The translations under genes were made by a program, and so were the position numbers. From Anaeromassilibacillus senegalensis (GTDB lineage: Bacteria > Bacillota > Clostridia > Oscillospirales > Acutalibacteraceae): a stretch of DNA of 64,000 nt. The notes below the pieces were generated by a model. It had not been told where the DNA came from. It did no database searches and was given only the letters and a program-made list of their open reading frames with translations. Positions 49,429-58,816 of the stretch are shown here, in pieces. Location of the stretch: NCBI RefSeq assembly GCF_001261775.1, contig NZ_LN868536.1, forward strand, positions 496,001-560,000, read 5' to 3'. The first letter of the stretch is position 1. Every line of letters begins with the position of its first letter.

Positions 49429-49596
49429 ATGAATGAACATGACGAACAGGCGGCGTGGTCCTGTTTTGCACAGACAGGGCGCGTGCAGGATTATTTAATT
49501 TACAGCCAGTGTAAACAGCAGAACACTGTGCTGCAGGAGGAACCCGATGGTAATCAATACGGACGGCCTGGTGATTACGGAGCGGCAGGTGGGTGA
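49429..49596 (+). CDS. yqzL: YqzL-like small protein
   Basis: About 55 residues. The segment AAWSCFAQTGRVQDYLIY resembles the short YqzL protein found between era and recO in Firmicutes (pattern W-x-x-F-x-Q-T-G-x-x-x-x-Y-L-x-Y). GGGGCG lies 7 nt before the ATG. The frame overlaps the start of recO by 50 nt; the conserved part ends before the overlap. Confidence 0.65.
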   Translation: MNEHDEQAAWSCFAQTGRVQDYLIYSQCKQQNTVLQEEPDGNQYGRPGDYGAAGG

Positions 49597-50308
49597 GAGC
49601 GACCGGCTTGTCACCGTCCTTACCCGGGAAGAAGGCGTGCTGCGCGCCTTTGCACGGAAAGCAAAGCTGCTGAAAAGCAGCAAGCTTTCCGCCACGCAGC
49701 TGTTCTGCTATTCCCGCTTCTCTATTTATAAGGGGCGGGAAAAATATATGATCGACGACGCACAGCCGATTGAGGTCTTCTTCGACTTGCGGCGGGATAT
49801 CGGGCGCCTTTCCCTTGCCCAGTATTTCTGTGAGCTGGCCGGCGTGCTCGCTCCGCAGGAGGCCGCGGCGGGGGATTTTTTGCGTCTGTTGCTCAATGCG
49901 ATGCATTTTCTGGCGGCGGATTCCCGTCCGCAGCTGTTGTTAAAGGCCATTGTGGAGATGCGGATGCTTTCTCTGGCGGGATATATGCCCAATTTGATCT
50001 GCTGCGCGGAATGCGCCTGCTATGAGGCGGAAGAGATGTATTTCCTGCCGCGCAGCGGCAAGCTGCTCTGCGGGAACTGCAACCGGCAGAGCCCCGAGGC
50101 TGCGGTGCGGCTTTCCCCCGGAACGGTTACGGCGCTGCGTCACACGATTTACGCCGAATTTGAAAAGCTGTTCGCCTTTCGTTTGCCGGAATCCGGGCAG
50201 AAGGAGCTGGCGCGCGCCAGCGAGCAATATGTATTGCAGACGCTGGAACGCAGCTTCGCCACGCTGGAGTTTTACCGGCAGATGAGTGGTGGAGGCGGAC
50301 AAGTTTAA
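49547..50308 (+). CDS. recO: DNA repair protein RecO
   Basis: 253 residues. N-terminal OB fold (DGLVITERQVGESDRLVTVLTREEGVL in pattern) and a C-terminal part with zinc cysteines (CCAEC...CGNC). RecO helps load RecA on SSB-coated single-stranded DNA. AGGAGG lies before the ATG. Confidence 0.93.
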   Translation: MVINTDGLVITERQVGESDRLVTVLTREEGVLRAFARKAKLLKSSKLSATQLFCYSRFSIYKGREKYMIDDAQPIEVFFDLRRDIGRLSLAQYFCELAGVLAPQEAAAGDFLRLLLNAMHFLAADSRPQLLLKAIVEMRMLSLAGYMPNLICCAECACYEAEEMYFLPRSGKLLCGNCNRQSPEAAVRLSPGTVTALRHTIYAEFEKLFAFRLPESGQKELARASEQYVLQTLERSFATLEFYRQMSGGGGQV

Positions 50309-50327
50309 AGGAGATTGGCTATAAAGA

Positions 50328-50771
50328 ATGATTACATACAAACAAACCCTGGGATTGGACGAAAACCCGGAGGCAAAGAAGATCCGGCAGACGGTTTTTG
50401 TGGAGGAACAGGGCTTTCAAAATGAGTTTGACGAGATTGATCCGGTTGCCCGCCATGTGGTGGCATGGGAGGACGGCAGACCGATAGCAACCGGGCGCGT
50501 ATTTCCCAAGGATGGCGCAAAAGAAACCTGGATCATTGGCCGTGTGGCGGTTTTGCCGCCGTACCGGGGAAAAGGAATCGGCGCGCTGATTGTACATCAG
50601 CTGGAACAGGTTGCGCTGCATTGCGGCGCAAGGGAATGGACGCTGTCCGCCCAGCTTCGCGCGAAGGGCTTTTATGAAAATCTGGGCTATACGGCCCATG
50701 GGAATGTTTATCAGGATGAGTTTTGTCCGCATGTCGCAATGTGTAAACGTGCGGATGATGAGACAGACTAA
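50328..50771 (+). CDS. GNAT acetyltransferase, ElaA-like
   Basis: A 147-residue protein with KIRQTVFVEEQGFQNEFDEID near the N-terminus (the FxxEQ motif of the ElaA/YjcF group) and GRVAVLPPYRGKGIGALIVHQL, the acetyl-CoA loop. Substrate unknown. AAAGGAG is 15 nt before the ATG, rather far. It lies between recO and mutS2 with short gaps, so it is likely in the same transcript. Confidence 0.85.
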   Translation: MITYKQTLGLDENPEAKKIRQTVFVEEQGFQNEFDEIDPVARHVVAWEDGRPIATGRVFPKDGAKETWIIGRVAVLPPYRGKGIGALIVHQLEQVALHCGAREWTLSAQLRAKGFYENLGYTAHGNVYQDEFCPHVAMCKRADDETD

Positions 50772-50782
50772 ATGAGGAAACA

Positions 50783-53158
50783 ATGATGAGTGAAACAATG
50801 CAGAGGCACTATCGTGCCTTGGAACTGGATAAAATTTTACATCTGCTGGCGGAGGAAACCTCCTGTGACGCGGCGGCGGAGCTTGCCCTGGCACTGCGCC
50901 CGGTCTCGTCGCTGGCGGAGGTACAGCGGCTGCTGGCGGAGACGGATGAAGCTCACACCATGATGGCGCGGTTTGGTGTGCCGTCCTTTGGCGGGCTGAA
51001 GGACGTATCAAACTCCCTGCGCCGCGCGGAGGCCGGCGGCACACTGAACATGGTGGAGCTGCTGCGGGTCGCTATGGTTTTGCGCACGCTGCGCGGCATC
51101 ATGGATTGGCGCAGCAAGAGCGAGGGCGTGAAAAGCATGCTGGATTGGCGCTTTGAGCAGATCATGCCGAATAAGTATCTGGAAGACCGCATCAACAACG
51201 CGATTCTGTCGGAGGAAGAAATGGCAGATAATGCGTCCCCGGAGCTGGCGGCGATTCGCCGGAAAATCCGTTCGGCGTCCTCCCGCGCCAGGGAACAGCT
51301 GGAAAAGATGGTGCGTTCCCAGACGACGCAGAAATATTTGCAGGACCCCATCATCACCATGCGCGACGGGCGTTTTGTGGTGCCGGTCAAAGCGGAGTGC
51401 CGCGGCGATGTGCCCGGCCTGGTACATGATACCTCGTCTTCCGGCGCGACGGTCTTCGTGGAGCCGATGGCGGTGGTCGAAGCGAACAACGAGGTGCGCG
51501 TACTGCTCTCCCGGGAACAGGTGGAGATCGAGCGCATCCTGGCGGAGCTTTCCGCGGAAGCGGGCAATTTTGCAAGCGGGATTATCTCCGGCTACCGGGC
51601 CGCGGTGGAGTTAAACCTGATTTTTGCCAAGGCCAATTTGGGCTATAAGATGAAGGCCAGCATGCCGCTGGTCAACGACGAGGGACGGATTGAGCTGAAA
51701 AAAGCCCGTCACCCGCTGATCGATAAAAATAAGGTGGTGCCGACGGATATCGAGCTGGGCATACACTTCGACACGCTGGTCATCACGGGCCCGAATACGG
51801 GCGGTAAAACAGTCTCCTTAAAAACGGTCGGCCTGCTGACGCTGATGGCAATGTGCGGCCTGCTGCTGCCGGTTGCGGACAACAGCCAGATTTCCGTCTT
51901 TCAAAACGTGCTGGCGGACATCGGGGACGAGCAGAGTATTGAGCAGTCGCTCTCCACCTTTTCCGCGCACATGACGAATATCATCAAAATTTTTGATCAG
52001 GCGGACGCTTGCAGTTTGGTCCTGCTGGACGAGCTGGGGGCGGGTACGGACCCGGTCGAGGGTGCGGCACTGGCAATGTCCATTCTGGAAGCCATTCGCA
52101 ACAAGGGCGCGCGCATCGCGGCGACGACGCATTATGCGGAACTGAAAGCCTATGCGCTGCAAACGCCCGGCGTGGAAAACGCCTGCTGCGAGTTCGACGT
52201 GACCACCCTGCGGCCCACCTACCGTCTGCTGATCGGCGTCCCAGGCCGTTCCAACGCGTTTGCAATTTCCCTGCGGCTGGGGATGGCCCCGGAGATTGTG
52301 GAACACGCGAAGGCGCTGGTATCCAGCGAGAACACCCGCTTTGAAGATGTGGTACAGAGCTTGGAAACCAGCCGCCAGAAGCTGGAAGCGGAGCGCAAAG
52401 AGGCGGAACGCCAGCGCATGGCGGCCGAGGAGGCCAGCCGTGCGGCGAAAGAGCGCCGGGAATCCATTGACGCGGAAGCGGATAAAGAGATGGAGCGCGC
52501 GCGCCAGCGGGCAGCGGAGCTGATTGCCCGCACCCGTGGCCAGATCGACGCCATGCTCAACGAGATGGAGGAGCTGCGCAAGAAGCAGAATAAAATTCTG
52601 ACAGCGGAACAAAAGGCGAAGCTGAAGTCCGGCCTGCGCAAGCTGGAGGATGAGGCGGACCCGGTCAACCGGAAGGAAGGCGAGGACTATGTGCTGCCCC
52701 GCCCGCTGAAAAAGGGCGATACAGTTTTGATCTACGACATTGACAAAAAGGGAACGGTGCTGCAGCCGCCGGAAAAGGACGGCAAAACGGCGCTGGTACA
52801 GGCCGGGATCATACAGACGCGCGTGCCGGTGTCCAACCTGCGTCTGATCAGTGAAAAACAGGCGAAGAAACAGCAGGGGACGGTGACGCGCAGCATCAAC
52901 CGCTCCAATGTGCGGGCCGCGATGGAGCTCGATCTGCGCGGTCAGATGTCGGACGAAGCGATCATCAATGTGGACCAGTTTATCGATTCCGCGCTTCTGG
53001 CGGGAATCAGCCAGCTCACCATAATTCACGGCAAGGGCACGGGCGCTCTGCGCGCGGCGGTACAAACGCATTTGCGGCGCCATCCCAGCGTCAAGAACTT
53101 CCGGCTCGGCACCTTTGGCGAGGGGGAAGCGGGCGTCACCATTGTGGAATTAAAATAA
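50783..53158 (+). CDS. mutS2: Endonuclease MutS2
   Basis: 791 residues. MutS core with Walker A GPNTGGKTVSLKTVGL, Walker B LVLLDELGAGTDPVEG, a central coiled coil (~residues 515-620) and a C-terminal Smr nuclease domain (LDLRGQ..., IIHGKGTGALR). MutS2 suppresses homologous recombination and, in Bacillus, also acts on collided ribosomes. The presence of rqcH in the same window fits the second role. Confidence 0.96.
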   Translation: MMSETMQRHYRALELDKILHLLAEETSCDAAAELALALRPVSSLAEVQRLLAETDEAHTMMARFGVPSFGGLKDVSNSLRRAEAGGTLNMVELLRVAMVLRTLRGIMDWRSKSEGVKSMLDWRFEQIMPNKYLEDRINNAILSEEEMADNASPELAAIRRKIRSASSRAREQLEKMVRSQTTQKYLQDPIITMRDGRFVVPVKAECRGDVPGLVHDTSSSGATVFVEPMAVVEANNEVRVLLSREQVEIERILAELSAEAGNFASGIISGYRAAVELNLIFAKANLGYKMKASMPLVNDEGRIELKKARHPLIDKNKVVPTDIELGIHFDTLVITGPNTGGKTVSLKTVGLLTLMAMCGLLLPVADNSQISVFQNVLADIGDEQSIEQSLSTFSAHMTNIIKIFDQADACSLVLLDELGAGTDPVEGAALAMSILEAIRNKGARIAATTHYAELKAYALQTPGVENACCEFDVTTLRPTYRLLIGVPGRSNAFAISLRLGMAPEIVEHAKALVSSENTRFEDVVQSLETSRQKLEAERKEAERQRMAAEEASRAAKERRESIDAEADKEMERARQRAAELIARTRGQIDAMLNEMEELRKKQNKILTAEQKAKLKSGLRKLEDEADPVNRKEGEDYVLPRPLKKGDTVLIYDIDKKGTVLQPPEKDGKTALVQAGIIQTRVPVSNLRLISEKQAKKQQGTVTRSINRSNVRAAMELDLRGQMSDEAIINVDQFIDSALLAGISQLTIIHGKGTGALRAAVQTHLRRHPSVKNFRLGTFGEGEAGVTIVELK

Positions 53159-53218
53159 AAAGTAAAATGGAGATAAAAACGGGGTGTTATTGTGACACGT
53201 GAGAAGGGGAAGAAACAG

Positions 53219-53632
53219 ATGTGGGTACTGTTTGCGATCGGTTCGGCGGTATTTGCGGCGCTGACCTCTATTTTGGCAAAGATCGGCATCGAAGGGATCA
53301 ATTCCAACCTCGCCACAGCAATCCGCACGGTGGTGGTATTGCTGCTGGCCTGGGGAATTGTATTTGCAACGGGCTCTCAGGCGGGAATTGCCAATATTTC
53401 CGGGCGCAGCTTTCTGTTTTTGATCCTGTCCGGGTTGGCGACGGGGCTTTCCTGGATGTGTTACTACCATGCCATTCAAATTGGGCCGGTATCCAAGGTG
53501 GTGCCCATCGACAAATTCAGTGTGGTCATTACGATGGTGCTGGCGTTCCTGTTTCTGCATGAAAAAATGGATTTAAAAACCGTCATTGGCGGACTTTTGA
53601 TTACGGCGGGAACCTTTGTCATGATCCTGTAG
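53219..53632 (+). CDS. EamA-family half-size transporter
   Basis: 137 residues with four or five membrane helices, a single EamA/DMT domain (MWVLFAIGSAVFAALTSILA, FLILSGLATGLSWMCYYHAI, KVVPIDKFSVVITMVLAFLF). Such single-domain proteins likely act as dimers. The ATG at 53219 is preferred (AGGGGA 8-9 nt upstream); a GTG at 53192 is in frame. Confidence 0.85.
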   Translation: MWVLFAIGSAVFAALTSILAKIGIEGINSNLATAIRTVVVLLLAWGIVFATGSQAGIANISGRSFLFLILSGLATGLSWMCYYHAIQIGPVSKVVPIDKFSVVITMVLAFLFLHEKMDLKTVIGGLLITAGTFVMIL

Positions 53633-53678
53633 GCCGTATAAAGCGGACGGGCGTTTCATAAAAATAACATGAGCGGGA

Positions 53679-53714
53679 GGCTCAGGCGGCAATGTACTGC
53701 CTGAGCCTTTCTTT
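53679..53714 (+). terminator. Terminator after the EamA gene
   Basis: GGCTCAGGC (53679-53687) and GCCTGAGCC (53699-53707), followed by TTTCTTT. Confidence 0.8.
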
Positions 53715-53759
53715 ACAAGCAAATAGAATTCCAGGTTATGGAAAGAAGGGGAACGAAAA

Positions 53760-54437
53760 ATGGAAGAGAAAAAGAAGAGCCGAAAAGGACTGGCCGCTGT
53801 GTTGATTGTTTTGGCGATATTGGTCGGTGGGATCGCCGCCGTCGCCGGTCTGGCGCTGAACGATCCATATACGGATGCTGTCAGCGCCGGCGTGCAGCCG
53901 GATACGACGGTGCGCAAGCTGATGGATGCCGTTTTGACAGGCGATCCGGTGACGTTCACCCGAGAGGAGGTCAATGGTCTGATAGCGGAAAAGTTGGCCG
54001 AGCTGCCGGCAGGAGACATACAACTGCTGGATTTGCAATGTGTCACTACAAAAGAGGGCAGTGCGGAATTTTATGCGCCGATTTCCTTCCGCGGCCTGCG
54101 CCTGCCGCTCAGCGCGCAGCTGGAACTTGGGTGTGACGGAGAAGAACTCTGGGCAAAGGTGCAATCCGTCCACCTCGGTCGTCTGCCGGTTCCAACGCAG
54201 TGGATGCTTGCAGCGGTAAAAAGCGTTGCTCCGCCGGAGGTCTCCATTCTGGAAGAAAAGATTTCCATGCCATCGTCCTTTTTTGATGAAAACATCCTTG
54301 GCGGCAGTGTTGGGCTGACGGTGCAGTCGCTTTCTGTCACGGATACAGGCTTTTTAGTCGATGTGACCGGAAACCTCGACCGCCTGGAGGAGGGAATTCG
54401 TCAAAAGCTGAGCGATTTTCTGCGCGGCAGCTATTGA
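53760..54437 (+). CDS. Membrane-anchored hypothetical protein, 225 aa
   Basis: One N-terminal membrane helix (residues ~9-32) after a Lys-rich start, then a ~190-residue extracytoplasmic domain with alternating strands. The run FTREEVNGLIAEKLAEL, then LPLSAQLELG and VHLGRLPVPTQWMLAAV, faintly recalls the YpmS/DUF2140 layout; this is weak. AAGGGGA precedes the ATG. It lies directly before the promoter of the SRP operon. Confidence 0.7.
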   Translation: MEEKKKSRKGLAAVLIVLAILVGGIAAVAGLALNDPYTDAVSAGVQPDTTVRKLMDAVLTGDPVTFTREEVNGLIAEKLAELPAGDIQLLDLQCVTTKEGSAEFYAPISFRGLRLPLSAQLELGCDGEELWAKVQSVHLGRLPVPTQWMLAAVKSVAPPEVSILEEKISMPSSFFDENILGGSVGLTVQSLSVTDTGFLVDVTGNLDRLEEGIRQKLSDFLRGSY

Positions 54438-54462
54438 CAATTTTCTGGAAGTGTTGTATAAT
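54434..54462 (+). promoter_or_regulatory. Consensus promoter of the ylxM-ffh operon
   Basis: TTGACA (54434-54439), exactly 17 nt, TATAAT (54457-54462). It overlaps the end of the preceding gene; the start of transcription would be ~40 nt before ylxM. Confidence 0.92.
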
Positions 54463-54507
54463 TGCCAACTGTAAAGCAAATAACTTTACAGACAAGGAGG
54501 GCAGGAC

Positions 54508-54870
54508 GTGGCGAAGAATCTGGAGATCTCCCTGTTGCTGGACTTCTACGGCGAAATGCTGACGGAAAAACAGCGCGAGGTAATCGAGTTCTATTACAAC
54601 GACGACCTGTCTCTTTCTGAGATCGCGGACAACGAAGGCATTACGCGCCAGGGCGTGCGCGACTCGATCAAGCGGGCGGAATACCAGCTTCTGGAGATGG
54701 AAGCGCGCCTCGGATTGGCGAAGCGGTTCCGCGAGGTGCGGGACGGCTTGGAGCGCATCAGCGATTCGGCCCGCCGCATTCAGGACTATAACAAACAGCA
54801 TGTGTATTCCCGCGACATCGAGGAGAATACACGGATGATATTGGAGCTTGCACAGCAGTTGTGCGAATAA
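54508..54870 (+). CDS. ylxM: YlxM-family HTH protein (UPF0122)
   Basis: 120 residues. The helical N-terminus has LTEKQREVIEFYYNDDLSLSEIA and the HTH ITRQGVRDSIKRAE, a sigma-region-4-like fold. YlxM is encoded next to ffh in Firmicutes and is thought to help the signal recognition particle. GTG start with AAGGAGG upstream. Confidence 0.92.
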   Translation: MAKNLEISLLLDFYGEMLTEKQREVIEFYYNDDLSLSEIADNEGITRQGVRDSIKRAEYQLLEMEARLGLAKRFREVRDGLERISDSARRIQDYNKQHVYSRDIEENTRMILELAQQLCE

Positions 54871-54895
54871 CCTTGCAGGCGAGAGGAGATTTGCT

Positions 54896-56206
54896 TTGGC
54901 ATTCGAAGGATTGGCAGATAAACTTTCCGCGGCCTTTAAACGGCTGAAGTCGAAGGGCAAGCTGAGCGAAGCCGATGTAAAAGAGGCGATGCGAGAAGTG
55001 CGCCTGGCGCTTCTGGAGGCCGACGTCAACTATAAGGTTGCAAAAGAATTCACAAAGAAGATTACGGACCGTGCCATCGGCGCAGAGGTGATGGAAAGCC
55101 TGACGCCCGCGCAGATGGTGGTCAAAATTGTAGATGAAGAGCTGACGGCCCTGATGGGCGGCGGCGAAACGCGTTTGGTATCCCCGGCCAGCCCGCCTGC
55201 CATCATCATGATGTGCGGCCTGCAGGGCGCTGGTAAAACGACGCACGCCGGCAAGCTGGCAAAGATGCTGAAAAGCCAGGGGCATCGCCCCCTGCTGGTT
55301 GCGGGAGATATCTACCGCCCGGCGGCGATCAAGCAGCTGCAGGTGGTTGGTTCAAAGGCGGGCGTGCCCGTTTTTGAAATGGGCACCGAAAAGCCGGTGA
55401 AAATCTGTAAAGAGGCGATCAAGCGGGCGAAGGATTACGGCAACGACTATGTCATTATCGATACAGCGGGCCGGTTGCAGATTGATGAAGTGCTGATGGA
55501 CGAGCTGAAGAACATTCAGGAGGCCGTCAATCCCTCGGACATTCTGCTGGTGGTCGATGCCATGACCGGTCAGGAAGCCGTCAACGTGGCCAAGACATTT
55601 GATGAGAAGCTGTCCATCACCGGCGTAATTCTCACCAAGCTGGACGGCGACACCCGCGGCGGCGCGGCGCTCTCCGTGCGCGCGGTGACAGGCAAGCCGA
55701 TCAAGTTTGCAGGCACAGGCGAAAAGCTGGAGGATCTGGAGGTTTTCCACCCGGACCGCATGGCCTCGCGAATCCTCGGCATGGGCGATGTGCTCACGCT
55801 GATCGAGGACGCGCAAAGCAAAATGGACCAGAAAGCGGCGGAAAAGGTTTCCCGCCGGATGCTGGAAAATAAAATGGACCTCAATGACCTGCTTGACCAG
55901 TTTACGCAGATCAAGCGCATGGGTCCGCTGAAATCCGTTCTCAGCAAGATGCCGGGCATGGAGAAACAGCTCAAGGATGTGGACATCGACGACCGCGACA
56001 TGGACCGCATGGCGGCGATCATTCTTTCCATGACGAAGGAGGAGCGCGAAAAGCCGTCGGTTATCAACCCGTCCCGCAAGCGCCGCATCGCGGCGGGCAG
56101 CGGCATGCGGGTGGAGGATGTCAACCGCCTGCTGCGCCAGTTTGAGCAGATGCAGAAGATGATGAAGCAGCTGCGCGGCAAGGGCAAGAGGCGTTTCGGC
56201 TTCTAA
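54896..56206 (+). CDS. ffh: Signal recognition particle protein Ffh
   Basis: 436 residues. N domain, then a GTPase with G1 [18 protein letters not shown] and [14 protein letters not shown], then the methionine-rich M domain ([34 protein letters not shown]). Ffh with SRP RNA targets membrane proteins. The TTG at 54896 ([10 protein letters not shown]) follows GAGAGGAG; it is the typical Ffh start. Confidence 0.96.
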   Translation: MAFEGLADKLSAAFKRLKSKGKLSEADVKEAMREVRLALLEADVNYKVAKEFTKKITDRAIGAEVMESLTPAQMVVKIVDEELTALMGGGETRLVSPASPPAIIMMCGLQGAGKTTHAGKLAKMLKSQGHRPLLVAGDIYRPAAIKQLQVVGSKAGVPVFEMGTEKPVKICKEAIKRAKDYGNDYVIIDTAGRLQIDEVLMDELKNIQEAVNPSDILLVVDAMTGQEAVNVAKTFDEKLSITGVILTKLDGDTRGGAALSVRAVTGKPIKFAGTGEKLEDLEVFHPDRMASRILGMGDVLTLIEDAQSKMDQKAAEKVSRRMLENKMDLNDLLDQFTQIKRMGPLKSVLSKMPGMEKQLKDVDIDDRDMDRMAAIILSMTKEEREKPSVINPSRKRRIAAGSGMRVEDVNRLLRQFEQMQKMMKQLRGKGKRRFGF

Positions 56207-56280
56207 AATCCGGATATCTTACACCGAGGGAATTCCCTTGTTTAAGATCATACAAACAATTTGTTATGGAGGTGAAAATT

Positions 56281-56523
56281 ATGGCAGTTAAGATCAGACT
56301 GCGCAGAATGGGTGCCAAGAGAGCTCCGTTCTACCGCATTGTTGTTGCAGATTCCCGTTATCCGCGCGATGGCCGCTTCATTGAAGAAATCGGCACATAC
56401 GATCCGATGCAGGAGCCGTCCGTTGTGAAAGTCGACGCTGAGAAGGCGAAGAAGTGGATTTCCAACGGCGCACAGCCCACCGATACCGTGAAGGCTCTGT
56501 TCAAGAAGAACGGCGTTCTTTAA
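56281..56523 (+). CDS. rpsP: 30S ribosomal protein S16
   Basis: 80 residues, beginning [21 protein letters not shown], the standard S16 sequence. TGGAGGTG precedes the ATG at 56281. It sits between ffh and khpA as in other Firmicutes. Confidence 0.97.
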   Translation: MAVKIRLRRMGAKRAPFYRIVVADSRYPRDGRFIEEIGTYDPMQEPSVVKVDAEKAKKWISNGAQPTDTVKALFKKNGVL

Positions 56524-56552
56524 TTGGCTATGTGTTGCACACGGAGGTTAAC

Positions 56553-56786
56553 ATGAAGGAATTGCTGACTGCAATCGCTCAGGGCCTTGTAGAAGATCCG
56601 TCCGCCGTTTCCGTCGATGTCGACGAGCCCGGACAGGACGGTTCCGTTGTTTATCATCTGCATGTTGCGGAAAACGACATGGGTCGGGTAATCGGCAAGC
56701 AGGGACGCATCGCAAAGGCGATCCGCGTCGTAATGCGTGCTGCTGCGACCCGTACCAACGGGAAGATTTCTGTCGAAATCGACTGA
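56553..56786 (+). CDS. khpA: KH-domain RNA-binding protein KhpA
   Basis: 77 residues with a KH motif (GRVIGKQGRIAKAIRVVMRA) and the usual EDPSAVSVDV start. KhpA (YlqC) pairs with KhpB and binds many small RNAs. CGGAGG precedes the ATG. Confidence 0.94.
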   Translation: MKELLTAIAQGLVEDPSAVSVDVDEPGQDGSVVYHLHVAENDMGRVIGKQGRIAKAIRVVMRAAATRTNGKISVEID

Positions 56787-56792
56787 GCATAA

Positions 56793-56826
56793 AGGGGGGC
56801 TGACGTTTGTCCGCCCTCTCTTTTTT
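56793..56826 (+). terminator. Attenuator/terminator between khpA and rimM
   Basis: A 7-8 bp stem (56793-56800 with 56812-56818) followed by CTCTTTTTT. It could lower expression of rimM-trmD relative to rpsP-khpA. Confidence 0.65.
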
Positions 56827-56962
56827 ATTACATCAAGAAAATCCTTGGATTTTCCACTTTTAAGTATAACAAAAAATGGACTGCTGTGGCTTTCCTATCG
56901 TTTCGCGCGGAAGTTTTTTCGGAATCAGCTATTTTTTATATAAGCAAACCAGGAGGGATAAA

Positions 56963-57478
56963 ATGCGGAATCAATATTTGGAAGCAGGCCGGATTGTGGG
57001 GACACATGGCGTCCGCGGGGAGCTGCGCGTGGAGCCGTGGTGCGACTCCGCCGCGTTTCTGGCGAAGCTGCGCAATCTATACGGGGAGCGCGGAGCGGAA
57101 AAACTGAAAGTGGTTTCCTCCCGCGTGCACAAGAGTTTGCTGCTGCTTCAGCTGGAGGGCGTGGATACCGTGGAACAGGCGGATGCGCTGCGCGGTAAAA
57201 TTCTCTACCTGGACCGCGCGGACGTGAAGCTGCCAAAGGGCCAGTATTTTATGCAGGATATGATCGGCCTGACCGTCCTGGACGCGGATACAGGGAAGCG
57301 TTACGGCCTGCTGACCGAGGTGATGCGGACCGGCGCCAACGATGTATACCAGGTGACCGGGGAGGACAAGGTAAACTACCTGGTCCCCGCCATTCCGGAT
57401 GTGGTCCGGGAGGTGGATATTGACGGCGGCGTGTTGAAAATCCGGCCGCTGAGGGGGATTTTTGAAGATGCGGATTGA
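56963..57478 (+). CDS. rimM: Ribosome maturation factor RimM
   Basis: 171 residues: [19 protein letters not shown] at the N-terminus and a PRC-barrel C-terminus ([17 protein letters not shown]). RimM binds S19 and helps mature the 30S head. AGGAGGG precedes the ATG at 56963. It overlaps trmD. Confidence 0.95.
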   Translation: MRNQYLEAGRIVGTHGVRGELRVEPWCDSAAFLAKLRNLYGERGAEKLKVVSSRVHKSLLLLQLEGVDTVEQADALRGKILYLDRADVKLPKGQYFMQDMIGLTVLDADTGKRYGLLTEVMRTGANDVYQVTGEDKVNYLVPAIPDVVREVDIDGGVLKIRPLRGIFEDAD

Positions 57479-58208
57479 CATCCTCACGCTCTTTCCGGAG
57501 ATGTGCGAAACTGTGATGGCGGAGAGCATCATTGGCCGCGCGCGTCGGCGCGGCGCGGTCCAGGTGTGCTGTCACCAAATCCGTAATTTTGCGTATGATA
57601 AACATAACCGGGTAGACGATACGCTCTTCGGCGGCGGGATGGGAATGCTGCTGATGGCGGAGCCGATCGCGCTGTGTATGGACAACGTGATTGAGCAGCT
57701 CGGGGAAAAACCGCATGTACTCTATATGTCCCCACAGGGAAGCGTGCTGACGCAGGAAAAAGTAAAAGAATTGGCAGGATTTGAGAATATTGCCATTCTA
57801 TGTGGGCATTATGAAGGTGTGGACGAGCGCGTGCTGGACGCGTACGTCGACGAAGAAATTTCCATTGGGGACTATGTGCTCACAGGCGGCGAGCTGCCAG
57901 CCATGGTGGTAGCGGACGCCGTATGCCGTATGAAGGACGGTGTGCTCTCCGGCGACGAATGCTTTGAGGAGGAGAGCCACTACAATGGCCTGCTGGAATA
58001 TCCACAGTATACAAGGCCGGCTGTCTGGCGTGGAAGAGAAGTCCCTCCGGTCCTGCTGACAGGACACCATGCCAATATTTCCCAATGGAGAAGACAACAG
58101 TCACTTTTGCGCACTTTGCACAAAAGACCTGATCTGCTGGCGCGGGCAGAGCTTACAAAAGCGGACAAAAAGTTTCTTTCTTCGTTGGAAACTCATGTGG
58201 AAAAATAA
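57468..58208 (+). CDS. trmD: tRNA (guanine(37)-N1)-methyltransferase
   Basis: 246 residues of SPOUT fold: [12 protein letters not shown] start, [14 protein letters not shown] and [16 protein letters not shown] knot region, [16 protein letters not shown] at the end. It makes m1G37 to prevent frameshifts. The ATG at 57468 fits the family; a TTG at 57462 is also in frame. RplS, which usually follows trmD, is absent. Confidence 0.96.
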   Translation: MRIDILTLFPEMCETVMAESIIGRARRRGAVQVCCHQIRNFAYDKHNRVDDTLFGGGMGMLLMAEPIALCMDNVIEQLGEKPHVLYMSPQGSVLTQEKVKELAGFENIAILCGHYEGVDERVLDAYVDEEISIGDYVLTGGELPAMVVADAVCRMKDGVLSGDECFEEESHYNGLLEYPQYTRPAVWRGREVPPVLLTGHHANISQWRRQQSLLRTLHKRPDLLARAELTKADKKFLSSLETHVEK

Positions 58209-58364
58209 TAAATCCCTGTACATTTTGCCTGATTTTGTCAGGCGGTCCATCAAGAAGATATGGTATACGGTACAAAAGTTTTCAACAATTACGTTAAGTT
58301 GCACAAAGGAGCGGGGGACATAAAAGGTACGATTCGGTTATCAATCCAAAGTTTTTCAAATTTG

Positions 58365-58392
58365 TTGACGGCATTCCGAATTGTGATATAAT
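58365..58392 (+). promoter_or_regulatory. Promoter of the HPr gene
   Basis: TTGACG (58365-58370), a 16-nt spacer, TATAAT (58387-58392), about 75 nt before the start. Confidence 0.78.
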
Positions 58393-58470
58393 AACTAGCA
58401 AGATAGAGTTTAGTAGGTTGTGTTGTTTTGCTTTGATTTTTGATTATGATTTTTTTAGGAGTGGATTAAA

Positions 58471-58734
58471 ATGTGCGTAAAAGAGGTATTGGTTCAGAAT
58501 CAGGTGGGACTGCATGCGCGTCCGGCAACGTTCTTTATCCAGAAAGCAAATGAGTATAAATCCTCAATTTGGGTGGAAAAGGAAGAAAGACGCGTCAATG
58601 CGAAAAGTCTGTTGGGCGTACTGTCCCTCGGTATCGTTGGCGGTACATCCATCCGCATCATTGCTGACGGCGCTGATGAGGAAGAAGCTGTAAACAGCTT
58701 GGTCGATTTGGTCAAGTCCGGTTTTGCAGAATAA
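58471..58734 (+). CDS. HPr family phosphocarrier protein
   Basis: 87 residues with His15 in GLHARPAT and Ser46 in NAKSLLGVLSLG, so it can take phosphate from enzyme I and also be a target of HPr kinase. It is monocistronic, with no ptsI next to it. It could be a PTS HPr or a Crh-like regulator; the His15 favours PTS function. Confidence 0.9.
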   Translation: MCVKEVLVQNQVGLHARPATFFIQKANEYKSSIWVEKEERRVNAKSLLGVLSLGIVGGTSIRIIADGADEEEAVNSLVDLVKSGFAE

Positions 58735-58746
58735 GTCGCTCACCAG

Positions 58747-58778
58747 ACAGCACCGCTTTCACAGGCGGTGCTGTTTTT
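58747..58778 (+). terminator. Terminator after the HPr gene
   Basis: A 10-bp perfect stem (58747-58756 with 58765-58774) followed by TTTTT. Confidence 0.9.
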
Positions 58779-58816
58779 GTTTGCAGGGAACATAAAAGAA
58801 AAAGGAGGGCGCGTCC

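Noticed and set aside
49161..49436. 91-codon frame between era and yqzL
   Set aside because: It has no ribosome site, crosses a hairpin, and the conserved YqzL-like frame starts within it in another register.
51818..53083. 421-codon antisense frame under mutS2
   Set aside because: MutS2 is complete on the plus strand, and this frame has shadow-type composition (Arg, Gln, His, Leu).
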